In this document: piece by piece, positions 8,503 through 17,112 of the stretch
How the letters are laid out: each line of letters starts with the position of its first letter
Position numbering within the stretch: position 1 is the stretch's first letter
DNA from: Parapedobacter deserti
Lineage (GTDB): Bacteria > Bacteroidota > Bacteroidia > Sphingobacteriales > Sphingobacteriaceae
Reading direction: 5' to 3'
DNA length: 64,000 nt
Assembly (NCBI RefSeq): GCF_042646065.1
Contig: NZ_JBHRTA010000038.1
Span: 558,001 to 622,000 of the forward strand
The notes under the pieces: model-generated
The model's database searches: none
Seen by the model: only the letters and a program-made list of their open reading frames with translations
What the model was told of the DNA's origin: nothing
Position numbers and translations under genes: made by a program

Positions 8503-11500
8503 ATGAAAGGAGTATTACATTTCTTTTGCCGATACAGGCTTCCTTCCAAAATGCTGTTCGCTTTGCCGATGACGCTTTTCTTCACGGGGTATGCACAATC
8601 GACCGAGTCGCTTTTTTCTTTCGCATGGAAACAGGAAAGCATCGGGCACGTGTTTGAGCAAATAGAACAGCGGGCAAGTGTGCGGTTTTCATACAACCCG
8701 CTTGAAATGGATGTCAATCGGCGTATTACGCTAGAAGTGCGTAATGCTAAGTTGGAAGAGCTGCTGGACAAATTGGCGCAGCAGTTGGCCTTCCGTTACC
8801 AATTGCGCGGGGAGATTGTCATGATTCAATTTAATGGGCAGCCGCATCGCGTGCAGCAGCAAACGGTAAGCGGCCGAGTGCGGAGCAATGAGGGAAGCCC
8901 GTTGGAGGGGGTAACCGTCATCAATACACGGACAAATGAGTCACGGATCAGTGCTGGCGACGGCGGTTTTTCGATTCCTGCCCGAGCGGGTGATGTGCTT
9001 CAATTCCGTATGATGGGGTATACAACCAAGGCGTTGACTGTGACTGATGTTTCGCAAGCCGCCGATGTGGCGATGGTCGAGGAGTCGGTCGAACTGGAAG
9101 AAACCGTTGTCACGGCATTGGGCATTACGCGTGAGGAACGATCATTGGGATATGCTGTATCCGAAGTGGATGGCAATGATTTGAAGAAAGTGCGCGAACC
9201 CAATGTCATCAATTCGCTCGCAGGAAGGGTTGCAGGGCTCGTCATCAATTCCACCGCGGGTGGTCCAGCAGGCTCCTCGCGCGTTATCATCCGCGGAGCA
9301 ACTACCATCACCGGCAATAACCAGCCACTTTATGTCGTGGATGGCATTCCGATGGACAATTCCAATTACGGTCAGGTGGATGGCGGCAAATTTGCAGCCG
9401 GATATGATCTCGGCGACGCCATCTCGGCGCTGAATCCGGATGACATTGCCAAAGTAAGTGTATTGAAGGGCCCCTCAGCAGCGGCGCTTTACGGCAGCAG
9501 GGCAGCCAATGGGGTGATTCTCATCACGACAAAAAAGGGCAGTGCCAATAAAGAATTGGGAGTGGAGCTGAATAGTACGATGACCTTTGAAAACCAATTG
9601 ACCACGTTCGACGGTTACCAGACACTGTATGGGCAGGGACGCAACCAGAACTTGGTATTGGATGCTGACCAAGCACGAACTTCCTTGTTTTCAAACTTCG
9701 GTCCCCGTCTTGATCCTGACCTGATGATTCCGTATTTTGACGGGCAGCTACGGCCCTATGCCTTAATGAAGGACAACATCAGCGGATTTTTCCGTACAGG
9801 AGCTACCTATACCAACAGCTTGGCACTGACCAATGCTACCGAACGCTCGTCCTTCCGTTTGGCGGTATCCGATATGCGCAATCAGGATATCGTGCCTAAT
9901 AGTGGGCTACGACGCAACTCATTTACGTTCAATGGTAATGCTAAGTTTGGTGATCAGGTGTCTGTGGAAGCTCGTGTATACTACCTGAATGAAAATGTGG
10001 CCAACCGGCCGGCGCTGGCGGATGATCCGGGAAATATCGGCAACAATTTCGTAGGATTGGCTAACAACGTTGATCAGGCTTATTTTAAGAACTACTATAA
10101 AGATGCCCAGGGAACGTATGTCGATTGGGGGGGCGGGCAGTACCGTCTCAATCCGTACTGGATCATCAACGAGATGCGCAACGAAACGGATAAGGATCGC
10201 TTAATGGGTGCAATACAACTCAACTATACCATTACCAGCTGGATGAACTTACAGGGGCGGTTGGCGACAGACCTGACTTTTCTCGATTTTGAGAAATATA
10301 CACCCCGTACCACACCGGGTTCGTTGGCCGGAAGGTTGAACGCTAATCACCAGCGGTACTCAACCACTGAATCGGACGTATTGCTCAGCATACAAAAGCA
10401 GGTGTCGCCCGCTTGGCATGTTGCCGCTCGGCTTGGTGCCAGCCTATCTCGTATACGCAATACAGGAAGTACCATGGAATTTCTGAATATGACCATGACC
10501 GATGTGATAAGTCCTAATAGTTTTGCCGACAAATCGGTTATCGAAAATGATTACCGCAAGCACAATAATTCGGCATATATGTTACTAAGTGCCGGATACA
10601 AGGGGTTCCTTTATGCCGACGCGACCATCCGCCATGATGCGTCCTCCACATTGCCCGTGCACAGCAACAGCTATATTTATCCATCAATAGCGGGGAGTTT
10701 TATTTTTTCAGATGCATTCAATATTGATAAGCGTATACTGACATTCGGTAAACTACGCGTATCGGCGGCCGAGGTGGGTAACGATACGGACCCTTACCAA
10801 TTGGATTTGTATTACGCCCTTAATCCCCTTCCTTTTATGGGAAGATCAGTAGGCAATATTTCCAGTACGCTGCTCCCCAATCCGGCTTTGAAGCCCACAC
10901 GGACCCGTTCGTTTGAAACCGGATTGGAGCTAAAATTTCTGCAAGATCGTATCGGATTGGATGTGACTTATTATTCTCAGCATTCGCGCGATCAGATCAA
11001 CCGCGTACCGATACCGATTTCCGCTGGCTTCACCTCACAAATCATCAATGCCGGCGTGATAGTGAATAAGGGTGTGGAAATCGCCTTGAACACCCAACCC
11101 ATATCCAATGACCATTTTCACTGGGACTTGAACTTCAACGTGGCGCGCAACATCAACAAAGTGGAATCGTTGGCTGAGGGCGTGCCTTTCCTCACGCTAT
11201 CTGATGCCCGTTGGATGGGGGTGGCCGTTGTCGCTATGCCGGATGCGCCTTACGGCTCAATACTGGGCTACGGGTATCAGTATGATCCGCAGGGAAACAT
11301 CATCCTCAATCCCAACAACCTGACGCCGCTGGTAAGCGAGGAACGGCAGTTGCTGGGGCAGGGTACGTTTAAATGGACAGGAGGGCTGTATACCAGCATG
11401 GCTTATAAAAACTTCGGATTGACGGCCATCATCGACATGAAGCTTGGCGCCGACTTGTTTTCGATGTCCAACCTGTTTGCCGCTACACGCGGAAGCTTGA

Positions 11501-11994
11501 AATCGACCCTTGAAGGCCGGGAGGCATGGATACAGTCTGAAGAAGAGCGCTTGGCTGCCGGCAAAACAGAGGAAGAATGGCAGACCATGGGCATGGTACG
11601 TGGGTATGTTCCTCAAGGTGTGGTGCAAACCGGTATGGATGGTAATGGCAATCCGATCTACGAACAAAACACCCAAGCTGTTGACCCCTCGCTCTACTGG
11701 TCAAATATTTATACCGATGGCAACGGTATCTCTATTCCTTATATATATGACGCCGGATACTTTAAACTGCGTGAAGTCACATTCAGCTACCGTGTGCCTG
11801 CCTCGTTGATCTCAAAATGGGGAATTAAAGACCTGGGTGTCGCTTTGGTGAGCCGCAATCCTTTCATCATCCATAAATCGGTGCCAAATATTGACCCCGA
11901 CTCGAATTATAACAACAGCAACGGACAAGGGCTGGAGTACGGGTCGCTGCCCTCACGGCGCAGCTGGGGAGTTAATATCAATTTCAGGTTCTAA
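8503..11994 (+). CDS. SusC/RagA-family TonB-dependent outer-membrane transporter with STN domain
   Basis: A 1163-residue outer-membrane transporter. A signal peptide ends near residue 32 (GYAQS). An STN signalling domain spans about 45-110, and a carboxypeptidase-regulatory-like beta-sandwich follows at about 125-200 (VSGRVRSNEGSPLEGVTV). The plug contains the SusC-type sequences NSLAGRVAGLVI and PLYVVDGIPMDN, and the beta-barrel ends in an aromatic C-terminus (INFRF). It imports oligosaccharides with TonB energy. The STN domain indicates that it also signals to the FecR protein encoded just upstream. SusD follows 33 bp downstream. The substrate is inferred from the GH18 and GH20 genes of the operon. 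Confidence 0.96.
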   Translation: MKGVLHFFCRYRLPSKMLFALPMTLFFTGYAQSTESLFSFAWKQESIGHVFEQIEQRASVRFSYNPLEMDVNRRITLEVRNAKLEELLDKLAQQLAFRYQLRGEIVMIQFNGQPHRVQQQTVSGRVRSNEGSPLEGVTVINTRTNESRISAGDGGFSIPARAGDVLQFRMMGYTTKALTVTDVSQAADVAMVEESVELEETVVTALGITREERSLGYAVSEVDGNDLKKVREPNVINSLAGRVAGLVINSTAGGPAGSSRVIIRGATTITGNNQPLYVVDGIPMDNSNYGQVDGGKFAAGYDLGDAISALNPDDIAKVSVLKGPSAAALYGSRAANGVILITTKKGSANKELGVELNSTMTFENQLTTFDGYQTLYGQGRNQNLVLDADQARTSLFSNFGPRLDPDLMIPYFDGQLRPYALMKDNISGFFRTGATYTNSLALTNATERSSFRLAVSDMRNQDIVPNSGLRRNSFTFNGNAKFGDQVSVEARVYYLNENVANRPALADDPGNIGNNFVGLANNVDQAYFKNYYKDAQGTYVDWGGGQYRLNPYWIINEMRNETDKDRLMGAIQLNYTITSWMNLQGRLATDLTFLDFEKYTPRTTPGSLAGRLNANHQRYSTTESDVLLSIQKQVSPAWHVAARLGASLSRIRNTGSTMEFLNMTMTDVISPNSFADKSVIENDYRKHNNSAYMLLSAGYKGFLYADATIRHDASSTLPVHSNSYIYPSIAGSFIFSDAFNIDKRILTFGKLRVSAAEVGNDTDPYQLDLYYALNPLPFMGRSVGNISSTLLPNPALKPTRTRSFETGLELKFLQDRIGLDVTYYSQHSRDQINRVPIPISAGFTSQIINAGVIVNKGVEIALNTQPISNDHFHWDLNFNVARNINKVESLAEGVPFLTLSDARWMGVAVVAMPDAPYGSILGYGYQYDPQGNIILNPNNLTPLVSEERQLLGQGTFKWTGGLYTSMAYKNFGLTAIIDMKLGADLFSMSNLFAATRGSLKSTLEGREAWIQSEEERLAAGKTEEEWQTMGMVRGYVPQGVVQTGMDGNGNPIYEQNTQAVDPSLYWSNIYTDGNGISIPYIYDAGYFKLREVTFSYRVPASLISKWGIKDLGVALVSRNPFIIHKSVPNIDPDSNYNNSNGQGLEYGSLPSRRSWGVNINFRF

Positions 11995-12027
11995 CAACGA
12001 CATGGTTTCATTTATTCCATAAAGCTT

Positions 12028-13611
12028 ATGAAACAATTTAGTTATAAAATGGTGAATCTACTAGCCGTGGGGCTGCTGCTCTCGGGGTGTACCAAGTTTG
12101 GCGATACCAATATCGACCCGACCAGGTCCAGCAACCTGGATCCTAATCTCCAGCTATCGCTGGTACAGGCGCGCTTTTCCGGCGACCTTGAAATCAACGA
12201 AAAGCTAAGTGTGGTGATGACAATGCCGCTGGTACAGCACATCGGTGGTATCTGGGCTAATCGCTACGGGCAGATGTATATCAAAAGTCTGCCTTACCTT
12301 TCTTCATTCTGGGAATATACCTACCACAATGACATCCTGAATATCGTTGATGCGGTAGAACGCACCAACGGCCGGGAGGAAGTAAACAACCTGAATGCCG
12401 TATGTCGCATCATGAAGGTTTACCTGTTTGCCAGGCTTACCGATGTCTATGGTGACATCCCGTATAGCGAAGCAGCAAAGGCAGCGTATACGGGAATCAC
12501 CAGGCCGGCATATGATCGGCAGGAAGATATCTACGCTGATTTTTTCGATGAATTAAAGGCAGCAGCATTTCAACTGGATGCAACGAAAGACCCGATAACG
12601 GGCGATTTCTTTTACGCAGGAAACGTGGCGGCCTGGAGAAAATTTGCCAACTCACTGCGCCTCCGTTTGGCCATGCGGCTTGTCAAGCGAGACTTGGCAA
12701 AGGCGCAGGCCGAAGCGGCTTCTGCGTATCAGGATGGTGTGTTCAGCAGCAACGCAGATATGTGTATCATGCGCCATGAAAATATTCAGAATGACTATGT
12801 GGATATCCGGGGAAACGGCGTATCGGTGGGAATCAATCAGCACGAGGTGGTGCCACGGTTAAGCAATACCCTTATCAGTCAGCTACGCAATACTAACGAT
12901 CCTCGCCTCATGCATATCGCCCGGTATTATATTGATATTCCTTACCGGCCGTTCGACCGCGTGGATATCACCGAGCAGGTGCGGGCGGTGGTGGGTATCA
13001 CCGGCGTAAACCCTCCTGACTATATTTGGGATGATTGGAAAAACCCTTTTACCATCGAAGTGCCTGGCCTGGGTATGCATACGGTAACTAACAACGAACA
13101 AAAAGCGCAGCTGGCGAACTTCCTTATCCGGAATGATGCCCCGTTTTTCCATCAGACTTATGCTGAAGTGGAATTTCTGTTGGCCGAGGCAGCGCTACGA
13201 TTTGGCGCCGGATTTGGTGATGACGTCCAAACGCATTATCAAAACGGTATACGTGCCGCCTTGGAACAGCTGAGCCTGTTTCCCGGTGGGCCTACGTTCA
13301 GCGAAACGGAAATCAGCAGTTTCATCCAAAGTGTGCCATTACTGCCCGGGCGCGAACTCGAGGTCATCAATACGCAATTGTGGGTTGCATTATTCCTTAA
13401 TGGACCGGAGGCTTACGCTAATTGGCGGCGTAGCGGTTACCCCGTATTGCCTTCATCGGTAAACGGCGAGTCAAACTCGACGACTACACCGCGGCGGTTT
13501 GAATACCCGCTTTCAGAGCAGGAACAGAATGGGGTGAATTACCAAGCTGCTGTAGAGCGCCTGGGAGGCAGCAACTCATGGAACGGGAGGGTGTGGTGGG
13601 ACGCAGAGTAG
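12028..13611 (+). CDS. SusD/RagB-family (SusD-like_2) glycan-binding lipoprotein
   Basis: A 527-residue surface lipoprotein. The signal peptide ends in LLLSGC with the lipidated residue at Cys21. The mature protein has the helical TPR-like repeats of the SusD-like_2 subgroup, for example WEYTYHNDILNIVDAVERT, RLTDVYGDIPYSEA and FAEV/AEAALRFG-type helices. It acts as the lid of the SusC barrel and captures glycans at the cell surface. It directly follows susC. The last 34 bases overlap the proposed start of the GH18 gene, so the two are probably translated in a coupled way. Confidence 0.94.
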   Translation: MKQFSYKMVNLLAVGLLLSGCTKFGDTNIDPTRSSNLDPNLQLSLVQARFSGDLEINEKLSVVMTMPLVQHIGGIWANRYGQMYIKSLPYLSSFWEYTYHNDILNIVDAVERTNGREEVNNLNAVCRIMKVYLFARLTDVYGDIPYSEAAKAAYTGITRPAYDRQEDIYADFFDELKAAAFQLDATKDPITGDFFYAGNVAAWRKFANSLRLRLAMRLVKRDLAKAQAEAASAYQDGVFSSNADMCIMRHENIQNDYVDIRGNGVSVGINQHEVVPRLSNTLISQLRNTNDPRLMHIARYYIDIPYRPFDRVDITEQVRAVVGITGVNPPDYIWDDWKNPFTIEVPGLGMHTVTNNEQKAQLANFLIRNDAPFFHQTYAEVEFLLAEAALRFGAGFGDDVQTHYQNGIRAALEQLSLFPGGPTFSETEISSFIQSVPLLPGRELEVINTQLWVALFLNGPEAYANWRRSGYPVLPSSVNGESNSTTTPRRFEYPLSEQEQNGVNYQAAVERLGGSNSWNGRVWWDAE

Positions 13612-14591
13612 TGGCGATCATGATCTCGTTCGCTTGGTCGTTGGTCTGCGGCCAGGCATGCGAAAAAGGCCTCCGCGGAACCGAACGCGGCGATTCACCG
13701 AATTTGCGGGTGCTGGGATATGTATTTACGTCCGACTGGCGCGCGGTCACTTCCCGGATCGAATGGACGAAAATTACCGACCTGAATGTGGCGTTCATCA
13801 ATCCTGACGTCTCCGGCAACTTCTTCGTTCCGGAGGGCGTTGCCCAATTGGTTAATGTCGCCCATCAAGAAGGCATACGCGTATTCTTTTCCATTGGCGG
13901 CGGAAGCCCGCCCGCCCATCTGGAACAGTTGCTGGCCAGCTCGGAGGGTTGCACGAAGCTCGTGGATGGCATCGCCGGTGTTTTGGAAAGGTACGGCTTT
14001 GATGGGGTGGACATCGATTTGGAAAACGCATTGATCAATGAACATTATGCGCCGTTTGTCGCCAGCGTGGCCAAGTCTGTGAGGCCGATGGGTAAGCTCG
14101 TGACGGCGGCATTGGCCCGTTGGAATGCCGACCAGATAGCCGATGAAACCTTGGCCCATTACGACTTCATCAATATCATGTCATACGATGCCACCGGTCC
14201 GTGGAACCTCGACAATCCGGGACCTCATTCACCCTATCAAATGGCTGTCGATGACTTCATGTATTTCAACCAAACACGTGGCGTCGCTGCCTCGCGCCTT
14301 TTTATCGGACTACCGTTCTATGGGTATGGTTTCGGTCCGGGGGCACCTGAAAGTATCTATTACCGTGATATCGTGGCGCGATGGCCGGAAGGGGCGTCGA
14401 AAGACGAAATCAGCCTTCCCGCGGGCGGAAAAATCTACTACAACGGCATGCCTACTATCCGGCAAAAGACACAATTTGCGTTGGAAAACGGTGCAGGTGG
14501 CGTCATGATCTGGCACCTACTGCATGATGCCGAAAACGAGTGGTCATTGCTGCATACCATCCAAGAAACAATTTATCAACCCTTAAAATGA
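13578..14591 (+). CDS. Glycoside hydrolase family 18, active-site complete (chitinase or endo-beta-N-acetylglucosaminidase)
   Basis: A 337-residue TIM-barrel hydrolase. The GH18 signature DGVDIDLE is at residues 142-149, with Glu149 as the catalytic acid. The substrate-assisting Tyr lies in NIMSYDATGPW and the closing Trp in GVMIWHL. GH18 enzymes cut beta-1,4 links next to GlcNAc, in chitin or in the chitobiose core of N-glycans. The small single-domain form without carbohydrate-binding modules, inside a SusCD operon with GH20, favours an ENGase-like role. The start is uncertain: ATG 13578 gives a basic N-terminus then a hydrophobic segment ending GQAC (residues 25-28), while ATG 13620 gives a very short signal. 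Lipoprotein sorting is likely but the lipobox is imperfect. Confidence 0.93.
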   Translation: MEREGVVGRRVVAIMISFAWSLVCGQACEKGLRGTERGDSPNLRVLGYVFTSDWRAVTSRIEWTKITDLNVAFINPDVSGNFFVPEGVAQLVNVAHQEGIRVFFSIGGGSPPAHLEQLLASSEGCTKLVDGIAGVLERYGFDGVDIDLENALINEHYAPFVASVAKSVRPMGKLVTAALARWNADQIADETLAHYDFINIMSYDATGPWNLDNPGPHSPYQMAVDDFMYFNQTRGVAASRLFIGLPFYGYGFGPGAPESIYYRDIVARWPEGASKDEISLPAGGKIYYNGMPTIRQKTQFALENGAGGVMIWHLLHDAENEWSLLHTIQETIYQPLK

Positions 14592-14598
14592 CTAACGG

Positions 14599-15927
14599 AT
14601 GAAGATACGATTAACTGATATGACCCTGTTCGGCTGCTTGTTGCTGGCCGTAGGGTGTACGAAAGACGGTGATGCCACCGCTGATGCGGATTTCCACCCG
14701 AGGATATTCGACCGAACCGGCGTCTTTTCAAGTCCTTCAATGATTATCTCCGAAGGGGAAACAGCCGCATTTTCCGGGTTGCTGTTTTCACCTGCAAACC
14801 ACGTGGATATTAGTTGGAAGGTGGATGGCGTGGAAGTATCTACCGATACGGTGTTTGCATTTACACCGGATGGTGGCGGGGAATTTACCATCACGGTAGA
14901 AGCTACCAATGCGGGGAAAACCGCCATGCGCACGTCGACGGTGCTGGTGAACCCCCTATCATACACCCTGAAGCCGTATAACCGTGTGGCGATGTCTTAC
15001 CTATCGGACGGTGGGACGGCTGCGCATGTTGACTGGAATACTGTTACCCATGTGACGTTTCAATGTGCGCGCGTGCTGCCCGACGGCGGACTTGACGTGA
15101 CAGCCGGACAGACGGATCAAGCGGCGGATGAAGTGGTGGCGCGTGCACATAACAACGGCATTCCGGTATTGCTGGGTATTGCCGGCCGGCTCACCGGGCT
15201 GGATGGTTGGGCCCTGTATGAAAGTAATGATTTCGGCAGCGCCATTGCCAATGCCGCTACACGTCCGTTAGTCGTCCAGAACGTGGTCGATTACGTTGCG
15301 GCGCGCCGGATGGACGGCGTGGATATCATGATGACAGATATCAACTCGGGGGCTTACGCCTCAAACCTGGCCGCCATTGGACCTTTCCTGGCTGATTTGC
15401 GGGCGGCATTACCAGCAGGCGCGCTCGTCACCGTCACGGTAGCGGTCGGCTGGCAGCATTGGGAATACCCGGACGTATCTGCCGCAGATTGGCTTAATGT
15501 CAGGGGATTTGAAAACGGCCTTACGGTAGGGGTGGGTGCACCCCGTGGCCAACCCTCGCCATTCCAGTACCTGGTTGACGGTGCGAATATATGGCTGAAC
15601 AAAGGTGTACCGAAGGACAAGATCGTGCTGGGCATTCCCGCATTCGGACTACGTTACGATGCAATCGACGACGACGGAAACAACCGGGATTGGGGATCCT
15701 ACAGTTACGTGCGGTACAGTGATATCCTGGCACAGGATTCCGGCGCAGATCAACAGGAATACATCGACGTAGCCCACGGATTGTATTACAACGGCATTCC
15801 ATTGGTGAGACAGAAAGCCGGATTTATCAAAGATGAAGGATTCAAGGGCGCGTACCTCTGGGCGGGTGATTATGACGTACAGGGAGAAAAGTCGCTGATG
15901 GGTGCAATTAGCAACGCATTGAAGTAA
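14599..15927 (+). CDS. GH18-fold lipoprotein lacking the catalytic Glu, probable surface glycan-binding protein
   Basis: A 442-residue lipoprotein with Cys20 (LLAVGC), followed by an acidic stretch typical of surface-exposed Bacteroidota lipoproteins. Residues about 45-120 form a PKD/Ig-like beta-sandwich, and residues about 125-442 a GH18 barrel (end motifs LYYNGIPLVRQK and GAYLWAGDYD). The catalytic signature reads DGVDIMMT at 239-246: the first two Asp are kept, but the third Asp is Met244 and the catalytic Glu is Thr246. It should bind but not cleave its glycan, filling the SusE/SusF or SGBP role that is otherwise missing from this operon. It sits 7 bp after the active GH18 and abuts the next gene (TAAATG). 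Residual or altered activity through Asp247 cannot be excluded. Confidence 0.88.
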   Translation: MKIRLTDMTLFGCLLLAVGCTKDGDATADADFHPRIFDRTGVFSSPSMIISEGETAAFSGLLFSPANHVDISWKVDGVEVSTDTVFAFTPDGGGEFTITVEATNAGKTAMRTSTVLVNPLSYTLKPYNRVAMSYLSDGGTAAHVDWNTVTHVTFQCARVLPDGGLDVTAGQTDQAADEVVARAHNNGIPVLLGIAGRLTGLDGWALYESNDFGSAIANAATRPLVVQNVVDYVAARRMDGVDIMMTDINSGAYASNLAAIGPFLADLRAALPAGALVTVTVAVGWQHWEYPDVSAADWLNVRGFENGLTVGVGAPRGQPSPFQYLVDGANIWLNKGVPKDKIVLGIPAFGLRYDAIDDDGNNRDWGSYSYVRYSDILAQDSGADQQEYIDVAHGLYYNGIPLVRQKAGFIKDEGFKGAYLWAGDYDVQGEKSLMGAISNALK

Positions 15928-17112
15928 ATGAGTGGGCAGACGGCACATCGGCTCGAATCCATCGATGCTTATCGCGCACTGGTGATGCTGTTGATGATTT
16001 TCGTGAACGACACGTGGACACTCATCGCCATCCCCGGTTGGATCGGGCACATGCCGGCTGAGGCAGACGGGTTGGGCCTGGCAGACGTGGTATTCCCGGC
16101 TTTCCTGTTCATTGTGGGGCTGTCGATACCGCTAGCTATCCGCAGCCGGTTGAGGAAAGGGGATTCGCGGAGGCAAATCGCAGGGCATATTGCGCTGCGG
16201 TCTTTGGCACTGCTTATCATGGGTGTCTTCCATGTCAACCTCGATTATTATGCCCATACCGCCCTGATGCCGAAAGGTGTGTGGCAGCTTGCGATCACTG
16301 TTGGTTTCTTCCTGGTTTGGTTGGACTATCCGAACCCGCAATCCGGGAAGGCAAAACTAATGAAAGCGGCTGGAATTGTGATGCTGCTGGTACTGACAGC
16401 GCTGTTCGAGCGCGAAGGGCATTCACGCCGGTGGCTGGCGATGGAACCGCATTGGTGGGGCATTTTGGGGCTTATCGGCTGGAGTTATTTCTTGGTCAGC
16501 GTAGTATTTCTCTACACTCACGGAAAGCGATGGGCACAGGGCGCGCTGTTTGCCGGCCTGGTTCTATTCAATATGGGCGCGCAATCCGATGTATTTGACG
16601 CGTTGGACCCCGTCCGTGAGTACATCTGGATCGTAGGTGACGGGGCGCTGCCCGCACTTACAGCCTGCGGTGTGGTCGTTTCGCAATTATACCTGCTGCA
16701 CAAAGACCGGCTCTATGTGTTTTTGCGGAAAGCGCTATGGATCACATTGGCGTTGGTAGGATCGGGACTGCTTGCCCGGATGGAATGGAATGTCTCCAAG
16801 ATTTGGGCAACCCCTTCCTTTTCATTGTTGTGCGCCGGCATCAGCACTGCCGGGTTCGCCGCTGTGGTTTACGTAGCGGACATCAAACGCTGGATAGCAT
16901 GGTATCGGATCATCCGGCCGGCCGGAACCAGCACACTTACCTGTTACCTCTTGCCGTATATCCACTATGCGCTGTTGGGCTTCGTTGGTTGGCAGCTGCC
17001 TGAAATATTGCGGACGGGGGCGGTGGGAATAATGAAGTCCCTTGCCTATGCGTTGCTTATTATTATCTTTACCGGCGTGCTAGAACGGAGCCGAATCCGA
17101 CTGAAGTTATGA
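15928..17112 (+). CDS. DUF5009 / HGSNAT-like multi-pass membrane protein
   Basis: A 394-residue inner-membrane protein with about ten hydrophobic helices. The N-terminal motif RLESIDAYRALVMLLMIFVN matches the start of the DUF5009/heparan-alpha-glucosaminide N-acetyltransferase-like family, followed by the conserved ADVVFPAFLFIVGLSIP segment. Such genes recur in Bacteroidota loci for GlcNAc-containing glycans; proposed roles are transmembrane acetylation of glucosamine or sugar import. The ATG follows the previous stop directly (TAAATG), and its TGA overlaps the GH20 start (ATGA), so it is embedded in the operon. The exact reaction is not proven for this subfamily. Confidence 0.85.
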   Translation: MSGQTAHRLESIDAYRALVMLLMIFVNDTWTLIAIPGWIGHMPAEADGLGLADVVFPAFLFIVGLSIPLAIRSRLRKGDSRRQIAGHIALRSLALLIMGVFHVNLDYYAHTALMPKGVWQLAITVGFFLVWLDYPNPQSGKAKLMKAAGIVMLLVLTALFEREGHSRRWLAMEPHWWGILGLIGWSYFLVSVVFLYTHGKRWAQGALFAGLVLFNMGAQSDVFDALDPVREYIWIVGDGALPALTACGVVVSQLYLLHKDRLYVFLRKALWITLALVGSGLLARMEWNVSKIWATPSFSLLCAGISTAGFAAVVYVADIKRWIAWYRIIRPAGTSTLTCYLLPYIHYALLGFVGWQLPEILRTGAVGIMKSLAYALLIIIFTGVLERSRIRLKL

